A program made the translations under genes and the position numbers. Positions 51,150 to 61,460 of a stretch of 64,000 nt of DNA are shown in pieces. The stretch covers positions 1 to 64,000 of the forward strand of contig JAGATV010000048.1 in NCBI GenBank assembly GCA_017621075.1. Direction: 5' to 3'. Within the stretch, counting starts at the first letter, position 1, and each line of letters opens with the position of its first letter. This DNA is from Lachnospiraceae bacterium (GTDB lineage: Bacteria > Bacillota > Clostridia > Lachnospirales > Lachnospiraceae). The notes below the pieces were generated by a model that saw nothing but the letters and a program-made list of their open reading frames with translations, had not been told where the DNA came from and ran no database searches.

Positions 51150-52047
51150 TATTTTCCACCTCCAATTCCGCAGACGCACCATCTCAAAACCGGGATGCGA
51201 CGAATGATCTCATAGAGAATAAGCGCTCCGGCAAAGGCGGCTGCACCCACCAAAGGATACATAGCCAGGGGTGGCAACGGGATGTAGAGATGTAAATACC
51301 ATGCGTAGACGTTGCACAGAAGTGTGTCCAACACCTGATGCCCCGCATAGGGTGCGCCCCATAAGGCGAGCACAAAGCCAATCCCTAACCCCAGAGTCGC
51401 CAGAGCGAGGGGAAGCCACCATTTTTCCAGCCTTTCCATAACCGCATCATGGGAAAAGATAAAATCCCCCAGGAAAAACCCTGCGCCGTAGATGCCAAAA
51501 CAATACACCACAATCACCGGCGTGTTTAAGATCTGAGTGCCCCCCAAATCACAGGGGTCAGGCAGAGCAAAACAGGAAGATTCGCCTTTTCACACAGCCC
51601 GTAGAGTCTGTCTTTCTCTATTTTTCGGATGAAAAGCAGGAGCAGGAAAAATATCCAGAGCAGTTGGATGTACCATAAAGGACCGATGCCACTGATTGCC
51701 ATTATTACAAACAGAATCGGCTTAGGTACTGCGGACATATTTTCAAATGCGCCGCCGACCACCATGTTGTAATAGCCCGAAATCCACCAAAAGACAAACA
51801 GACCTATGGTGGATGGAACCAACAGCTTGGTCGTTCTGCTTTTCAGAAATTCCTTCTCTGAATGCCCCTTCAGAGAAAACCTTGCGCTCATACCGGAGAT
51901 TACAAACAAAAGCAGCATGAACCATGGATAGATGAAATACAGATAGCTATCCTGGTACTGAACCGGTGTGAAGGGCCCGATCACACCGCCGGTTACTGCG
52001 CCATTGAACATATAAAGCACATACACTGCTGCATAGCTCCTCATCAT
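51149..52047 (-). pseudogene. Acyltransferase 3 family gene, truncated and frameshifted
   Basis: Two frames cover one multi-membrane acyltransferase: 51526-52047 (YLYFIYPWFMLLLFVISG, SRTTKLLVPSTIGLFVFWW) ends in VIWGALRS, and 51149-51547 continues with GGTQILNTPVIVVYC. Adding one G to the G6 run (51540-51545) joins them exactly. The N-terminus also lacks the first half of membrane helix 1 with the catalytic His expected before YMFNG (here VYVLYMFNG). Probably an inactive O-acyltransferase. Confidence 0.8.
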
Positions 52048-52056
52048 ATTCTATCT

Positions 52057-52254
52057 TCAATCTATTATTCTCAATTTGGCAATTTCACTCTCTGTAAACA
52101 TAGTTATCCCGCCTGCATAATCTATTCCCAGCTCAATTTCTCCGCTGTCGGAATCTTCAGGGCCTACCAATTCCACAACTTTGCCCTTCCATACCTTGCC
52201 ATCTACATCAACAATTCTCACTATATGGCCCAAATGCTCCGCTCTGATCATCAT
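52057..52254 (-). CDS. Small beta-rich protein, unknown
   Basis: 65 residues, start MMIRAEHLGHIVRI with AGGAGCGGGTGG upstream. Alternating VRIVDVDGKVWKGKVVELVG pattern suggests an SH3/Sm-like barrel. Possibly an accessory or immunity-type protein of the following gene; no assignment. Nine bases before the acyltransferase remnant. Confidence 0.6.
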   Translation of the reverse strand: MMIRAEHLGHIVRIVDVDGKVWKGKVVELVGPEDSDSGEIELGIDYAGGITMFTESEIAKLRIID

Positions 52255-52274
52255 CCACCCGCTCCTGCTACATT

Positions 52275-52544
52275 TTATTCAAATATTGCCATGATATGCT
52301 CCGCATCATCCTCATTTGGAACATACAAAAAGGCCTCCTCACCGGCAAACAGTAAATCAAATTCTCTTCCATCCAATCTGCATTGGTATATATCCTCCAA
52401 GCCTGCTGCCTTGCAGCTTCCAACCTGGCACCCTGCTACTTGTAACCGCTTCAGCACCTCTGCCAGCTCTTCCTCAGGTGGGATCCGGTTCAGGTTCCTG
52501 AAATATATCCCCTTTCCATCATCCTGCATCTGAAATGCTTCCAT
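52275..52544 (-). CDS. Small acidic protein, unknown
   Basis: 89 residues if started at ATG 52544, which has GGAGG five bases ahead; the frame is open to a GTG at 52610. Contains EEELAEVLKRLQVAGCQVG and ends in EDDAEHIMAIFE. Twenty bases before the SH3-like small gene, so the two form a pair. Confidence 0.55.
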   Translation of the reverse strand: MEAFQMQDDGKGIYFRNLNRIPPEEELAEVLKRLQVAGCQVGSCKAAGLEDIYQCRLDGREFDLLFAGEEAFLYVPNEDDAEHIMAIFE

Positions 52545-52626
52545 CATAGCCTCCGCTGCAAACAAGGCACTTCCTGCTGCCGATTTCTCCCGGCAGCAGT
52601 ATCTCTCCACATACCATTATACACTA

Positions 52627-52656
52627 ATGCCCCGCATCAATGAAGATGCAGGGCAT
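52627..52656. repeat. Inverted repeat downstream of lysS
   Basis: ATGCCCCGCATC and GATGCAGGGCAT, 12-base arms with one G-U/mismatch and a 6-base loop. The T-run (ATTTTCTCTGTTTTT) lies on the plus-strand side, so it is not an obvious terminator for lysS. The rest of 52545-52764 shows no gene. Confidence 0.5.
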
Positions 52657-52764
52657 ATTTTCTCTGTTTTTCTCCTGAAATGGGTTAAATTTGGGTTAAA
52701 ATCCATTTTTCCAGCATTTTCTCCCTCTCAGAAATGCTTGATTTCCGGGCTTTTCCGGCATTTT

Positions 52765-54261
52765 CTACTTATCCAAACTCTTCATCGTCGGGAACAACAG
52801 TACATCCCTGATGGCAGGACTGTTGGTCAGTAGCATGGCCAGTCTGTCCAGACCATAGCCGATGCCGCCTGTGGGAGGCATGCCGATCTCCAGCGCATTC
52901 ATGAAATCTTCATCGGTGGTGTTGGCTTCCTCATCACCTGCTGCCAGTGCGGCTTCCTGGGCCTTGAAGCGCTCCCTCTGGTCAATGGGATCGTTCAGCT
53001 CAGAATAAGCGTTACACATCTCACGGCCATAGATGAACAGCTCGAAACGCTCTACATAGTCGGGCTTATCCGGCTTTCTCTTGGTCAGAGGAGAAATCTC
53101 CACGGGATGATCCATGATAAAGGTAGGCTGGATCAGGTGTTCTTCCACAAATTCCTCAAAGAACAGATTCAGGATGTCTCCCTTCGCATGCCGTGCCTCA
53201 TAGTGAATACCCTTCTCGTCGGCAATTTTCTTTGCAGCCTCAGTATCAGGGATCTCATCAAAATCCACTCCGGCATATTTCTTCACTGCTTCCACCATGG
53301 TAAGGCGCTCAAAAGGCTTGCCCAGATCTATCATTTCTTCCGCATAAGGGATCAAGGTGGTGCCACATACCTCCTGTGCCACATAGCGGAACATATTTTC
53401 CGTCAGGTCCATCATGCCGAAGTAATCGGTATATGCCTGATACAGTTCCATCAGTGTGAATTCCGGATTATGTCTGGTATCCAGTCCCTCGTTGCGGAAC
53501 ACTCTGCCGATCTCATATACCCGTTCCATACCGCCTACGATCAGTCTCTTCAGATACAGCTCCAGGGAAATACGAAGCTTTACATCCTCGTCCAGAGAGT
53601 TGTAATGGGTCTCAAAAGGTCTTGCGGCAGCACCGCCTGCGTTGGCCACCAGCATTGGGGTCTCCACTTCCATGAAGCCCTGTCCCTCCAGGTAACGGCG
53701 GATGGCACTGATCATCTTGGAACGCTTTACAAAGGTATCCTTTACCTCTGCGTTCATAATCAGGTCCGTGTAACGCTGACGATAACGGATATCTGTATTG
53801 GTCAGTCCGTGGAATTTCTCGGGCAGGATCTGCAGGCTCTTGGAAAGCAGGGTCACGCTCTTTGCATGGATGGAGATTTCCCCTGTCTTGGTCTTAAACA
53901 CTTCTCCTTCGATACCTACGATATCGCCCACATCATATTTCTTAAAATCAGCGTAGGATTCTTCGCCGATGCTGTCCCTTGCCACATAGCTCTGGATATT
54001 ACCGGGAAGATCCTGCACATTACAGAAGGATGCCTTGCCCATGACACGTTTGGACATCATACGTCCTGCCACGCGGACAGTCTTGCCCTCCAGGTCCTCA
54101 AAATTTTCCTTGATATCGGTACTATGATGGGTCACATCATACTTTGTGATCTTGAAAGGATCTTTTCCTGCTTCCTGCAAAGCAGCCAGCTTATCACGTC
54201 TCACCTGTAAAAGCTGGTGGATATCCTGTTCCTGAACATTGTTATTCTGTGCTTCTGCCAC
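52765..54261 (-). CDS. lysS: Lysyl-tRNA synthetase, class II
   Basis: 498 residues. N-terminal OB-fold anticodon-binding domain (about 60-170) and class II catalytic core with motif 2 ([17 protein letters not shown]) and motif 3 ([13 protein letters not shown]). Start is GTG 54261 behind AAGGAGTAAGGACC. Nineteen bases after greA, a common pair in this group. Confidence 0.97.
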   Translation of the reverse strand: MAEAQNNNVQEQDIHQLLQVRRDKLAALQEAGKDPFKITKYDVTHHSTDIKENFEDLEGKTVRVAGRMMSKRVMGKASFCNVQDLPGNIQSYVARDSIGEESYADFKKYDVGDIVGIEGEVFKTKTGEISIHAKSVTLLSKSLQILPEKFHGLTNTDIRYRQRYTDLIMNAEVKDTFVKRSKMISAIRRYLEGQGFMEVETPMLVANAGGAAARPFETHYNSLDEDVKLRISLELYLKRLIVGGMERVYEIGRVFRNEGLDTRHNPEFTLMELYQAYTDYFGMMDLTENMFRYVAQEVCGTTLIPYAEEMIDLGKPFERLTMVEAVKKYAGVDFDEIPDTEAAKKIADEKGIHYEARHAKGDILNLFFEEFVEEHLIQPTFIMDHPVEISPLTKRKPDKPDYVERFELFIYGREMCNAYSELNDPIDQRERFKAQEAALAAGDEEANTTDEDFMNALEIGMPPTGGIGYGLDRLAMLLTNSPAIRDVLLFPTMKSLDK

Positions 54262-54280
54262 GGTCCTTACTCCTTATCTG

Positions 54281-54763
54281 TTAGTTGCTTCTCTCGATTG
54301 ACAGGATCTTGTATGCAAAGACGCCTGCCTGGGTCTCTACCTCCACGGTATCCCCCACCTTGCGGCCAATCAGGGCTTTTCCTACAGGACTCTCGTTAGA
54401 GATCTTGCCCTTTAAGCTGTTTGCCTCTGTGGAACCTACGATCTTGTACTCCATTTCCTCGCTGTACTCAATATCCAGAAGGGTGACCTTACAGCCGATG
54501 TTGATCTTATCCAGATCCACTTCATCCTCTACCACTACTTCTGCATTCTTCAGGATCTTTTCCAATTCCTCGATCCTTGCCTCGATGTCCCTCTGTTCAT
54601 CCTTGGCTGCATCGTACTCGGCATTTTCGGACAGATCTCCCTGCTCTCTTGCCTCCTTGATCTTCTGGGCAACCTCTTTACGTCTTACCACCTTCAGATC
54701 ATGCAATTCATCTTCGTATTTTCTGAGCCCCTCGTAGGTCAGGATGTTTTTCTTTTCCTGCAT
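54281..54763 (-). CDS. greA: Transcription elongation factor GreA
   Basis: 160 residues. N-terminal coiled coil with the acidic tip DLSENAEYDAAKDEQ and a C-terminal FKBP-like domain. Rescues backtracked RNA polymerase by transcript cleavage. ATG 54763 (AGGAAGGTG upstream) preferred over the GTG at 54769. Confidence 0.96.
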   Translation of the reverse strand: MQEKKNILTYEGLRKYEDELHDLKVVRRKEVAQKIKEAREQGDLSENAEYDAAKDEQRDIEARIEELEKILKNAEVVVEDEVDLDKINIGCKVTLLDIEYSEEMEYKIVGSTEANSLKGKISNESPVGKALIGRKVGDTVEVETQAGVFAYKILSIERSN

Positions 54764-54825
54764 TTTCACTACACCTTCCTGTTTTTATTCTTGAATTTTA
54801 TCTTTTAGGTCCAATTAACTAACGT

Positions 54826-54854
54826 ATTATACCTATTTTTGCCTGTAGTGTCAA
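54826..54854 (-). promoter_or_regulatory. Consensus sigma-A promoter of greA-lysS
   Basis: TTGACA (54854-54849), 17 bases, TATAAT (54831-54826), matching consensus at all 12 positions. It begins right at the 3' end of the preceding gene. Confidence 0.93.
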
Positions 54855-54856
54855 GG

Positions 54857-55642
54857 TCACGACAGAGTTTTCCCTGTTTTTTGTGGGTTTTGCCACTCTT
54901 TTTGCAGGGACAGATAACACACTCTTCCGTTCCCGCTCTCCAGTCTGCGTCTTTTCTCTTCCATGGAGTCCGGATCGATCCAGACACTTCCGGAAGCCGC
55001 CGACCAGACGGATACCTTCTCTTCCCCGGAAAAATCCAGCACGGTACAGGCTGTGGTGCCAAACTCCGGCAGCCTCCCAAATCCGCAGTTGTCTCCCACA
55101 AAGTGCACATCCGTTGCCAGTCCGTATTCCTCGAACAGGTCCTCTAACAGTGCCTCCAGCTCCTGGGTAAACTGTTTTTCCCACAAAAAGAACTTAAGGC
55201 TCTTCATTTTCCCGGCGTATTGCGGCAGAAGCTCCCACAGGCAGGGTGCGCTGCCCATCACCACCAAATGAGTCAGTGTCGTCTTTTTCAGCAGATAGTC
55301 TACCCACTTGGCCTCCCGGTAATCCGTAAACTCCCATTTTCGGAAATAAGTGATAGGTTCCCTGCAGACGCAGTAGGTATTGCAGGGATCTTGCCACAGG
55401 CTGAATACGGCGTCCGTCAGCAATATCTTTTCCTGCTGATACTGTTTCTTTTTCCGGCACTGTTTCCGGTTCCAGAAACTGCATATGATATCCTCTTCCA
55501 AAACAGCAATTGCATGTCCCGTCAATCCGATTCTGAGCATGCGATAGCCGGGAAATATATATTCCTCCACAGTGTAGCCGGGCGCAGCCAACCTGCCCGA
55601 GGGTTCTTTTTTTAATGGATAAAAATATAATATGGTGTCCAT
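54857..55642 (-). CDS. Conserved hypothetical protein
   Basis: 261 residues, not recognised. Alpha/beta with HLVVMGSAPCLWELLP around 135-150 and DVHFVGDNCGFG around 190. Several Cys near the start (DIICSFWNRKQC). No signal or membrane segment. ATG 55642 has no good ribosome site and a TATAAT ends only seven bases upstream, so either the message is leaderless or it is read through from dusB, which ends 53 bases away. Confidence 0.65.
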   Translation of the reverse strand: MDTILYFYPLKKEPSGRLAAPGYTVEEYIFPGYRMLRIGLTGHAIAVLEEDIICSFWNRKQCRKKKQYQQEKILLTDAVFSLWQDPCNTYCVCREPITYFRKWEFTDYREAKWVDYLLKKTTLTHLVVMGSAPCLWELLPQYAGKMKSLKFFLWEKQFTQELEALLEDLFEEYGLATDVHFVGDNCGFGRLPEFGTTACTVLDFSGEEKVSVWSAASGSVWIDPDSMEEKRRRLESGNGRVCYLSLQKEWQNPQKTGKTLS

Positions 55643-55695
55643 GCATTCATTATATGCACGGTTTTTGCAAATATGTGGCTCCCATCCGGCAAACC

Positions 55696-56667
55696 TCAGT
55701 CCCCGCCAAAGATTTCCTCCACTGCCGCCGTCAGCTCCTCCATATGTTCCATGGTGTTGATTGCCTGGCGGAATCTTGCGGAATTGGGAAGGCCTGTGGT
55801 ATACCAGGAAAGGTGCTTGCGCATCTCCCGGACTCCGGTATATTCCCCCTTATACTCTAACTGCAGTGCCGCATGGCGCAGGACCAACTTCTTTTTCTCC
55901 TCATTGTCCGGTGGCGGAAGCAGGATTCCCTGTTCCAGATAGGCCTTTACTTCCCGGAAGATCCAGGGATTGCCCTGGGCCGCCCTGCCGATCATGATGC
56001 CGTCGCAGCCGGTCTGCTCCAAAAGCTGCCCGGCAGCCTGGGGGCTGTCCACATCGCCGTTTCCGATGACCGGGATCTTTACCGCCTCCTTCACCCGGCG
56101 GATGATATCCCAGTCGGCCTTTCCGCTGTAGTACTGTTCTCTGGTGCGTCCGTGCACCGCCACAGCAGCCACGCCGCAGGCCTCTGCGATCTTTGCGATC
56201 TCCACGGCATTGACAAGATCATCACGAAAGCCCTTCCGGATCTTGACCGTCACCGGCTTTTTCACAGCCTGTACCAGACTCATAAGGATCTTTTCCACCA
56301 GCGCCGGATCTTTCATTAATGCCGAACCTTCTCCATTATTGACCACCTTGGGCACGGGGCAGCCCATATTGAAGTCCAGGATGGCAAAGGGGCGTTCTTC
56401 GATCCGCCTTGCCATCTCTCCCAATATCACCGGATCTGAACCGAAAAGCTGCAGGGATGCCGGCATTTCCTGTGGATGTATCTCCATCAGTTCTTCCGTA
56501 TTTTGGTTGTGATAATAAATTGCCTTGGCGCTGACCATCTCCATGCACACCAGCCCTGCTCCCAATTCCCTGCAAAGTAATCGAAATGGCAGGTCTGTTA
56601 CACCTGCCATGGGAGCCAAGATGATGGGATTGTCCAACGTCACGTTGCCTATTTTCAGTCTGTTCAT
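55696..56667 (-). CDS. dusB: tRNA-dihydrouridine synthase B-type
   Basis: 323 residues. FMN TIM barrel: [12 protein letters not shown] at the start, catalytic Cys in [27 protein letters not shown] and GNGDV. Reduces uridines in the tRNA D-loop. Start overlaps the coaX stop (ATGA). Confidence 0.95.
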   Translation of the reverse strand: MNRLKIGNVTLDNPIILAPMAGVTDLPFRLLCRELGAGLVCMEMVSAKAIYYHNQNTEELMEIHPQEMPASLQLFGSDPVILGEMARRIEERPFAILDFNMGCPVPKVVNNGEGSALMKDPALVEKILMSLVQAVKKPVTVKIRKGFRDDLVNAVEIAKIAEACGVAAVAVHGRTREQYYSGKADWDIIRRVKEAVKIPVIGNGDVDSPQAAGQLLEQTGCDGIMIGRAAQGNPWIFREVKAYLEQGILLPPPDNEEKKKLVLRHAALQLEYKGEYTGVREMRKHLSWYTTGLPNSARFRQAINTMEHMEELTAAVEEIFGGD

Positions 56668-57443
56668 TTCTTCTTTCCTTGATTTTTCTCATATAAGATG
56701 CGCAGTCCATCCAGGGTCAGGGAACTGTCGTAGATATCTATGGTGTCAGTCTCATCTGCAATGATCCTGCCCAATCCTCCGGTGGCAACCACCTTCAGAT
56801 CGGCAATGCCACTCTCTTCCTTTACCTTGCGGATAATGTATTCCGTCTGACCGATCTGGCCGTACATAAGCCCTGCCTGCATACTGGTGATGGTTTCCTG
56901 TGCCAGGATGCTGCCAGGCTTTTTGATCTCGATATTAGGAAGCTTTGCCGTCTGCTTCCACAATGCCTCGGAGCTGATACGGATGCCGGGAGCAGTGATC
57001 CCGGCACTGAATTCTCCCTTTTCGGTGATCAGGTCATAAGTGGTGGCCGTTCCAAAATCCAACACCAGCACAGGGCCGCCGTACTTTTCGTAGGCTGCCA
57101 CCGCATCTACGATACGGTCTGCGCCGATAGCCCTGGGGTCCTCTGTGACGATACGAATGCCCGTTTTTACCCCGGGGCCCACGATCAGGGGCGTCGTACC
57201 TGTATAACGGCTCACTCCTCCCACCAAGGAATGCATTACATCCGGGACCACGCTGGCTATAACAGAGCCTTCCAGCAGATCCGTCCCAAGCCCCTTAGCC
57301 TGCAGGATCTGGGAGATCATGACACCATATTCATCCGACGTGCGGGGGATCTTGGTGGTCATGCGAAAGGTCGCCGCAAGTTCTTCACCTTTGTACACTC
57401 CAAAGGTCAGGTTGGTATTTCCCACATCAATTACCAAAAGCAT
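56664..57443 (-). CDS. coaX: Type III pantothenate kinase
   Basis: 259 residues. [16 protein letters not shown] is the phosphate-binding loop, [16 protein letters not shown] and [13 protein letters not shown] the other ASKHA motifs. First step of coenzyme A synthesis; CoaX does not respond to CoA feedback. CoA is also the source of the phosphopantetheine needed by the four ACPs of the window. Confidence 0.96.
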   Translation of the reverse strand: MLLVIDVGNTNLTFGVYKGEELAATFRMTTKIPRTSDEYGVMISQILQAKGLGTDLLEGSVIASVVPDVMHSLVGGVSRYTGTTPLIVGPGVKTGIRIVTEDPRAIGADRIVDAVAAYEKYGGPVLVLDFGTATTYDLITEKGEFSAGITAPGIRISSEALWKQTAKLPNIEIKKPGSILAQETITSMQAGLMYGQIGQTEYIIRKVKEESGIADLKVVATGGLGRIIADETDTIDIYDSSLTLDGLRILYEKNQGKKK

Positions 57444-57460
57444 TGTTCATTCCTCTTTTT

Positions 57461-57811
57461 CTATTCTTCATCCAAAAGGCTTCCGGGATTCTCTCCACAG
57501 ATCACCACTCTGTAATACAGGCTCAAAGACTCAAACAGTTCCTGCCTGCTCCTGCGGATCTCTGAGATCAAAAGTCCGCTGGACACCTCATCATAGTAGA
57601 TGTCGTCTTCCTCTGCATTGGTTTCCATCACCACCGCTCCGTCTTCCTCGAAAGCAATGGTAAAGATGCCGCCCACCTCCTCGGTGAACAACACACATAT
57701 AATATGCAGCTCGTCCTTGATGGATTCCGGAATCCTGTTAAATTTTTCATTAAAATAATATTTCTTCTCATAAGCGTTGGCTCCGCAGAGCACTACTTTA
57801 TCGTCTGCCAT
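57461..57811 (-). CDS. Conserved small protein, DUF6145-like
   Basis: 116 residues. VVLCGANAYEKKYYFNEKF and ELHIICVLFTEEVGGIFTI look like a family I know as DUF6145, found next to birA/coaX in Lachnospiraceae; name from memory. No function known. Acidic C-terminus. Confidence 0.72.
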   Translation of the reverse strand: MADDKVVLCGANAYEKKYYFNEKFNRIPESIKDELHIICVLFTEEVGGIFTIAFEEDGAVVMETNAEEDDIYYDEVSSGLLISEIRRSRQELFESLSLYYRVVICGENPGSLLDEE

Positions 57812-57854
57812 ATTTTCTCATTCCTTCTGTCATTCCCTCATCTGCAGCACCCTC

Positions 57855-58646
57855 TTACACATACCCATAGATGCCCCGCACGGAAACCTCTCCGGCATAG
57901 ACGCTGACCGTACTTTTGTCGGCAAGCTCCACCAAAAGTTCCCCTGCATCGGTGATGCCCCGGGCTATGCCTCGAAATTCTCCCCGAGGGTCCAGCACAC
58001 ACACTTCTCTGTCCTTATTCACCAAAAAACTCTCATAGCTTGTCCTCAGCGCTGCCAGACTTTCCTCCCGGCAGAAGGCTTCATAATCTGCCTCAAAGAC
58101 TTCCATGATATCCGCAAGGAGCGCTCCCCGGGAAATCTCCAACGTTCCGAATTGCTCCAGGCTGGCCGCCCTGTCCTTAAGTTCTGTTGGGAACGCCTGT
58201 CTGTGTACATTGATGCCCACACCGATGACCACAGAAGCAATGCGGCCCTCCTTAAGTTCCATCTCCGTGAGTATCCCGCAGACCTTCTTTCCATCCATCA
58301 CGATATCGTTGGGCCATTTGATACCGGGTCTGACCGGCACGGACCGGCTGACGGCCTCTGCCACCGCATGGGCCATCACAAGGGTCAGCATGGAAGCCTT
58401 GTCCAGTGCAAAATCCGGCTTTAACATCAGGGTGAAATACAGATTGGTCCCGCCGGGGCTCTTCCACTCCCTGCCACGTCTGCCACGTCCTGCGGTCTGT
58501 CTGTCCGCCACGATCAGCGTTCCGGAGGGTGCACCTTTTTGGGCTTCCTCCCTGGCCAGGATATTGGTGGAATCCACCACCTCATAAAATCCTGCCGTTC
58601 TTCCCATCCACCCGGTATGGATCCTCTTTTCGTACTGTTCTTTCAT
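57855..58646 (-). CDS. birA: Biotin-[acetyl-CoA-carboxylase] ligase without repressor domain
   Basis: 263 residues. GRGRRGREW (biotinyl-AMP loop), KWPNDIVM and GVGINVHR are intact. The N-terminal helix-turn-helix of bifunctional BirA is absent, so this is a pure ligase. Five bases after argF. Confidence 0.93.
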   Translation of the reverse strand: MKEQYEKRIHTGWMGRTAGFYEVVDSTNILAREEAQKGAPSGTLIVADRQTAGRGRRGREWKSPGGTNLYFTLMLKPDFALDKASMLTLVMAHAVAEAVSRSVPVRPGIKWPNDIVMDGKKVCGILTEMELKEGRIASVVIGVGINVHRQAFPTELKDRAASLEQFGTLEISRGALLADIMEVFEADYEAFCREESLAALRTSYESFLVNKDREVCVLDPRGEFRGIARGITDAGELLVELADKSTVSVYAGEVSVRGIYGYV

Positions 58647-58651
58647 ATCCT

Positions 58652-59638
58652 TTATGCAATCGTAGCCGCCATTACAGCCTTGATGGTATGCATACGGTTC
58701 TCTGCCTCCTCAAATACCAATGACTGCTCTGACTCGAACACCTCATCCGTCACTTCCATTTCTGTGATGCCGAATCTCTCTCCTATATGTGCCCCGATCT
58801 TGGTCTTCAGATCATGGAAGGCGGGCAGGCAGTGCATGAAAATAGCCTGGGGTCCCGCATTGTCCATCACAGTTCTGTTCACCCGGTAAGGGGACAGGGC
58901 TTTGATACGCTCGGTCCATACTTCATCTGGCTCACCCATGGATACCCACACATCCGTGTAAATGACATCTGCGCCCTTGGTGCCTGCTGTCACATCATCC
59001 GTCAGAGTAACGCTGCCCCCTGTCTGCGCAGCAATTTCCTTACATTGGTCCACCAGCTCTTTTGCCGGGAAATATTCCGGGGTGGTACATGCAGTGAAAT
59101 GCATGCCCATCTTGGCGCATGCCACCATTAAAGAATTGCCCATATTATAACGGGCATCCCCCATGTAGGTCAGACGGATATCCTTCAGATACCCGAAATG
59201 CTCTCTGATGGTCAAAAGATCTGCCAGCATCTGCGTGGGATGAAACTCGTTGGTCAGTCCGTTCCACACAGGCACCTTGGCATACTTTGCAAGCTCCTCC
59301 ACGATCTCCTGCCCAAATCCCCGGTATTCGATTCCCTCGAACATGCCGGAAAGGACTCTTGCCGTGTCGGCGATACTCTCTTTTTTGCCGATCTGGGAAC
59401 CTGTGGGGTCTAAGTAGGTGGTCCCCATTCCCAGGTCATGTGCCGCCACCTCGAAGGCACAGCGGGTGCGCGTGCTGGTCTTTTCAAAAATCAGTGCCAC
59501 ATTCTTTCCTCTGAGATCATCCACCGGGATTCCCTTTTTCTTTTTGTCCTTCAACTCTGCGGCAAGATCCAGCAGATAGGTGATCTCCTCGGGGGTAAAA
59601 TCCAGTAATTTCAAAAAATCCCTGCCCTTTAAGTCCAT
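58652..59638 (-). CDS. argF: Ornithine carbamoyltransferase
   Basis: 328 residues. Carbamoyl-phosphate motif [11 protein letters not shown] and ornithine-side [10 protein letters not shown] are intact. Converts ornithine and carbamoyl phosphate to citrulline. [10 protein letters not shown] at 59638 behind AGGAGGCACAACA is the start; the frame is open to 59734 but those residues include the promoter. Whether anabolic or catabolic cannot be told. Confidence 0.95.
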   Translation of the reverse strand: MDLKGRDFLKLLDFTPEEITYLLDLAAELKDKKKKGIPVDDLRGKNVALIFEKTSTRTRCAFEVAAHDLGMGTTYLDPTGSQIGKKESIADTARVLSGMFEGIEYRGFGQEIVEELAKYAKVPVWNGLTNEFHPTQMLADLLTIREHFGYLKDIRLTYMGDARYNMGNSLMVACAKMGMHFTACTTPEYFPAKELVDQCKEIAAQTGGSVTLTDDVTAGTKGADVIYTDVWVSMGEPDEVWTERIKALSPYRVNRTVMDNAGPQAIFMHCLPAFHDLKTKIGAHIGERFGITEMEVTDEVFESEQSLVFEEAENRMHTIKAVMAATIA

Positions 59639-59692
59639 TGTTGTGCCTCCTTGTATGTCATACTGTCCATAGTTACGCATTGTACATCTAAT

Positions 59693-59721
59693 AATATACT
59701 TCATTATAAGCGGTTTTTCAA
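59693..59721 (-). promoter_or_regulatory. Sigma-A promoter of argF-birA operon
   Basis: TTGAAA (59721-59716), 17 bases, TATATT (59698-59693). Confidence 0.75.
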
Positions 59722-59754
59722 CCAAAAACGGCAATTAACGATGAAAGGGATGCC

Positions 59755-59806
59755 AAAAGGGCCGGCTGTCCCTGCGGTATGATGCCGCCGGGGCAACCGG
59801 CCCTTT
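59755..59806 (-). terminator. Terminator after the SPFH gene
   Basis: Outer stem AAAGGGCCGG/CCGGCCCTTT with an inner GCGG/CCGC stem; T-run TTTT on the minus strand. Branched but strong. Confidence 0.85.
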
Positions 59807-59840
59807 CCGGTATGCTCTGATTGAAAACAACTTGTGTTGT

Positions 59841-60758
59841 TTATTTTACAGCGTTGCCGCCTTCCTTCCATGCTGCTGCCACGCTGGCAATGCCCTGCAG
59901 TTCTGCGGGGAGCAGGATGGTGGTGGCCTGGCCGTCTGCTACTTTCTCAAACGCTTCCAGACTCTTGATCTTTAAGACTGCCTCGTCTGCGCCTGCCTCT
60001 TTCAGCATACGGATACCGTCTGCATTTGCCTGCTGTACCTTAAGGATTGCTTCCGCCTCACCTTCTGCCTCGCGGATCATCTTTTCCTTCTCAGCCTCTG
60101 CACGGAGGATTGCAGCCTGTTTGTCAGCTTCTGCACGAAGGATCGCGGATTCCTTTTCACCTTCTGCCTCCAGGATCCTTGCCTTCTTCTCACCTTCCGC
60201 ACGGGTTACGGCTTCACGTCTCTCACGCTCTGCCTTCATCTGCTTCTCCATGGCATTCTGGATCTCAGCGGGAGGAATGATATTTTTCAGCTCCACACGG
60301 TTTGCCTTGATGCCCCAGGGATCGGTTGCGATATCCAGAGCCGCACGCATCTTGGTATTGATGATCTCACGGGAAGTAAGGGTCTGGTCCAGCTCCAGAT
60401 CGCCGATGATATTACGCAGGGTGGTGGCTGTCAGATTCTCGATTGCCATCATGGGATTCTCAACGCCGTAAGCATACAGCTTGGGATCAGTGATCTGATA
60501 GAATACGACTGTGTCGATCCTTACAGATGCATTATCCTTGGTGATCACAGGCTGAGGCGGGAAATCTGCTACCTGCTCCTTCAGATTGATCTTTCTGGCC
60601 ACCTTGTCAATGAAGGGCACCTTAAAGTGAAAACCTACGGACCAGGTTCCCTGGTATGCTCCCAGACGTTCCACTACATAAGCCTGCGCCTGAGGTACGA
60701 TCTTGATACAGGAGATCAGGATCCAAAGAACTACAACAATTAAAATCACTACGAGCAT
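59841..60758 (-). CDS. SPFH/band-7 membrane protein (stomatin/QmcA type)
   Basis: 305 residues. N-terminal membrane helix (about 1-20), SPFH domain (about 22-180) and a long charged coiled coil with repeating E-A-E-K units (about 185-260). Forms large membrane rings; partner of NfeD. ATG 60758 with AGAAGGAGGATAAA; upstream frame to 60797 rejected. Confidence 0.93.
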   Translation of the reverse strand: MLVVILIVVVLWILISCIKIVPQAQAYVVERLGAYQGTWSVGFHFKVPFIDKVARKINLKEQVADFPPQPVITKDNASVRIDTVVFYQITDPKLYAYGVENPMMAIENLTATTLRNIIGDLELDQTLTSREIINTKMRAALDIATDPWGIKANRVELKNIIPPAEIQNAMEKQMKAERERREAVTRAEGEKKARILEAEGEKESAILRAEADKQAAILRAEAEKEKMIREAEGEAEAILKVQQANADGIRMLKEAGADEAVLKIKSLEAFEKVADGQATTILLPAELQGIASVAAAWKEGGNAVK

Positions 60759-60822
60759 TTTATCCTCCTTCTGTGCCGTTTTGTGCGGCACCCACATAAT
60801 TACCCCTTATTGGTTACCGGAA

Positions 60823-61284
60823 TCAGCCTGCGGTTGGGTTCTGGGTCTTAGGGTCCACGGACACCACCAGCTTGACACCGCTTACTGCCTCCACTCGGAC
60901 TACCGCTCCCACAGGAATCTGCTGTCCTTCCTCCACGCTTCTTGCGCTCCACTCCTGGCCGCCTACCGTCACCTGTCCGATGCCCTGCAGATTATCGATC
61001 TCACTGATCACGATAGCCTGCCGTCCGATCAAACTTTCCACATTGGTGCGGATGCGCTCCTTGTTGAAGTATTTTACTGCAATGGGCCTTGTGAAGATGA
61101 TCAGCACCAGTGACACCCCAAGGAACAGCACCACCTGGAGCCAGAAAGGGGCATGCACCAAAGATGCCAGCAATGCTGCCAGCGCTCCTCCTGCGAACCA
61201 GATACTGGTAAGTCCCAGAGTGATCGCTTCGATGACAATGGAAAGGATCAATACAACCAGCCAGAACATCATAAATTCATTCAT
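60823..61284 (-). CDS. NfeD family membrane protein
   Basis: 153 residues. Three hydrophobic segments (about 5-25, 27-45, 48-68), then a C-terminal OB-fold (about 85-150, GRQAIVISEIDNLQGIGQV). NfeD and SPFH proteins are an established pair in membrane microdomains. Located 64 bases upstream of the SPFH gene. Confidence 0.92.
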   Translation of the reverse strand: MNEFMMFWLVVLILSIVIEAITLGLTSIWFAGGALAALLASLVHAPFWLQVVLFLGVSLVLIIFTRPIAVKYFNKERIRTNVESLIGRQAIVISEIDNLQGIGQVTVGGQEWSARSVEEGQQIPVGAVVRVEAVSGVKLVVSVDPKTQNPTAG

Positions 61285-61332
61285 GTATCCACTCCCTATC
61301 TTTCTTCTGCCTGTGAATTGGTTTCTGAGATC

Positions 61333-61361
61333 AGTTTACTACAAAATGCCTTTAGTGGCAA
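61333..61361 (-). promoter_or_regulatory. Possible sigma-A promoter of nfeD-SPFH
   Basis: TTGCCA (61361-61356), 17 bases, TAAACT (61338-61333); moderate match. Confidence 0.55.
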
Positions 61362-61398
61362 TCCCTTTCTCCGCACGATACCCACAGCTATCGTGCGC

Positions 61399-61438
61399 AA
61401 AAAAGCAGCATATCCTATCAGTTAAGATATGCCGCTTC
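61399..61438 (-). terminator. Terminator after the cell-wall hydrolase gene
   Basis: AGAAGCGGCATATC and GATATGCTGCTT pair over about 11 positions with one mismatch; TTTTTT follows on the minus strand. Confidence 0.87.
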
Positions 61439-61460
61439 TGCTGTCTGTATTCTGTATCAT

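Noticed and set aside
51540-51545. G6 run as a phase-variable switch
   Set aside because: A six-base run is short for slippage and the gene also lacks its N-terminal catalytic helix, so decay explains it better.
52627-52656. lysS terminator
   Set aside because: The stem is good but the T-run is on the wrong strand, so it is listed only as an inverted repeat.
53107-54210. 367-residue plus-strand frame
   Set aside because: Antisense to lysS.
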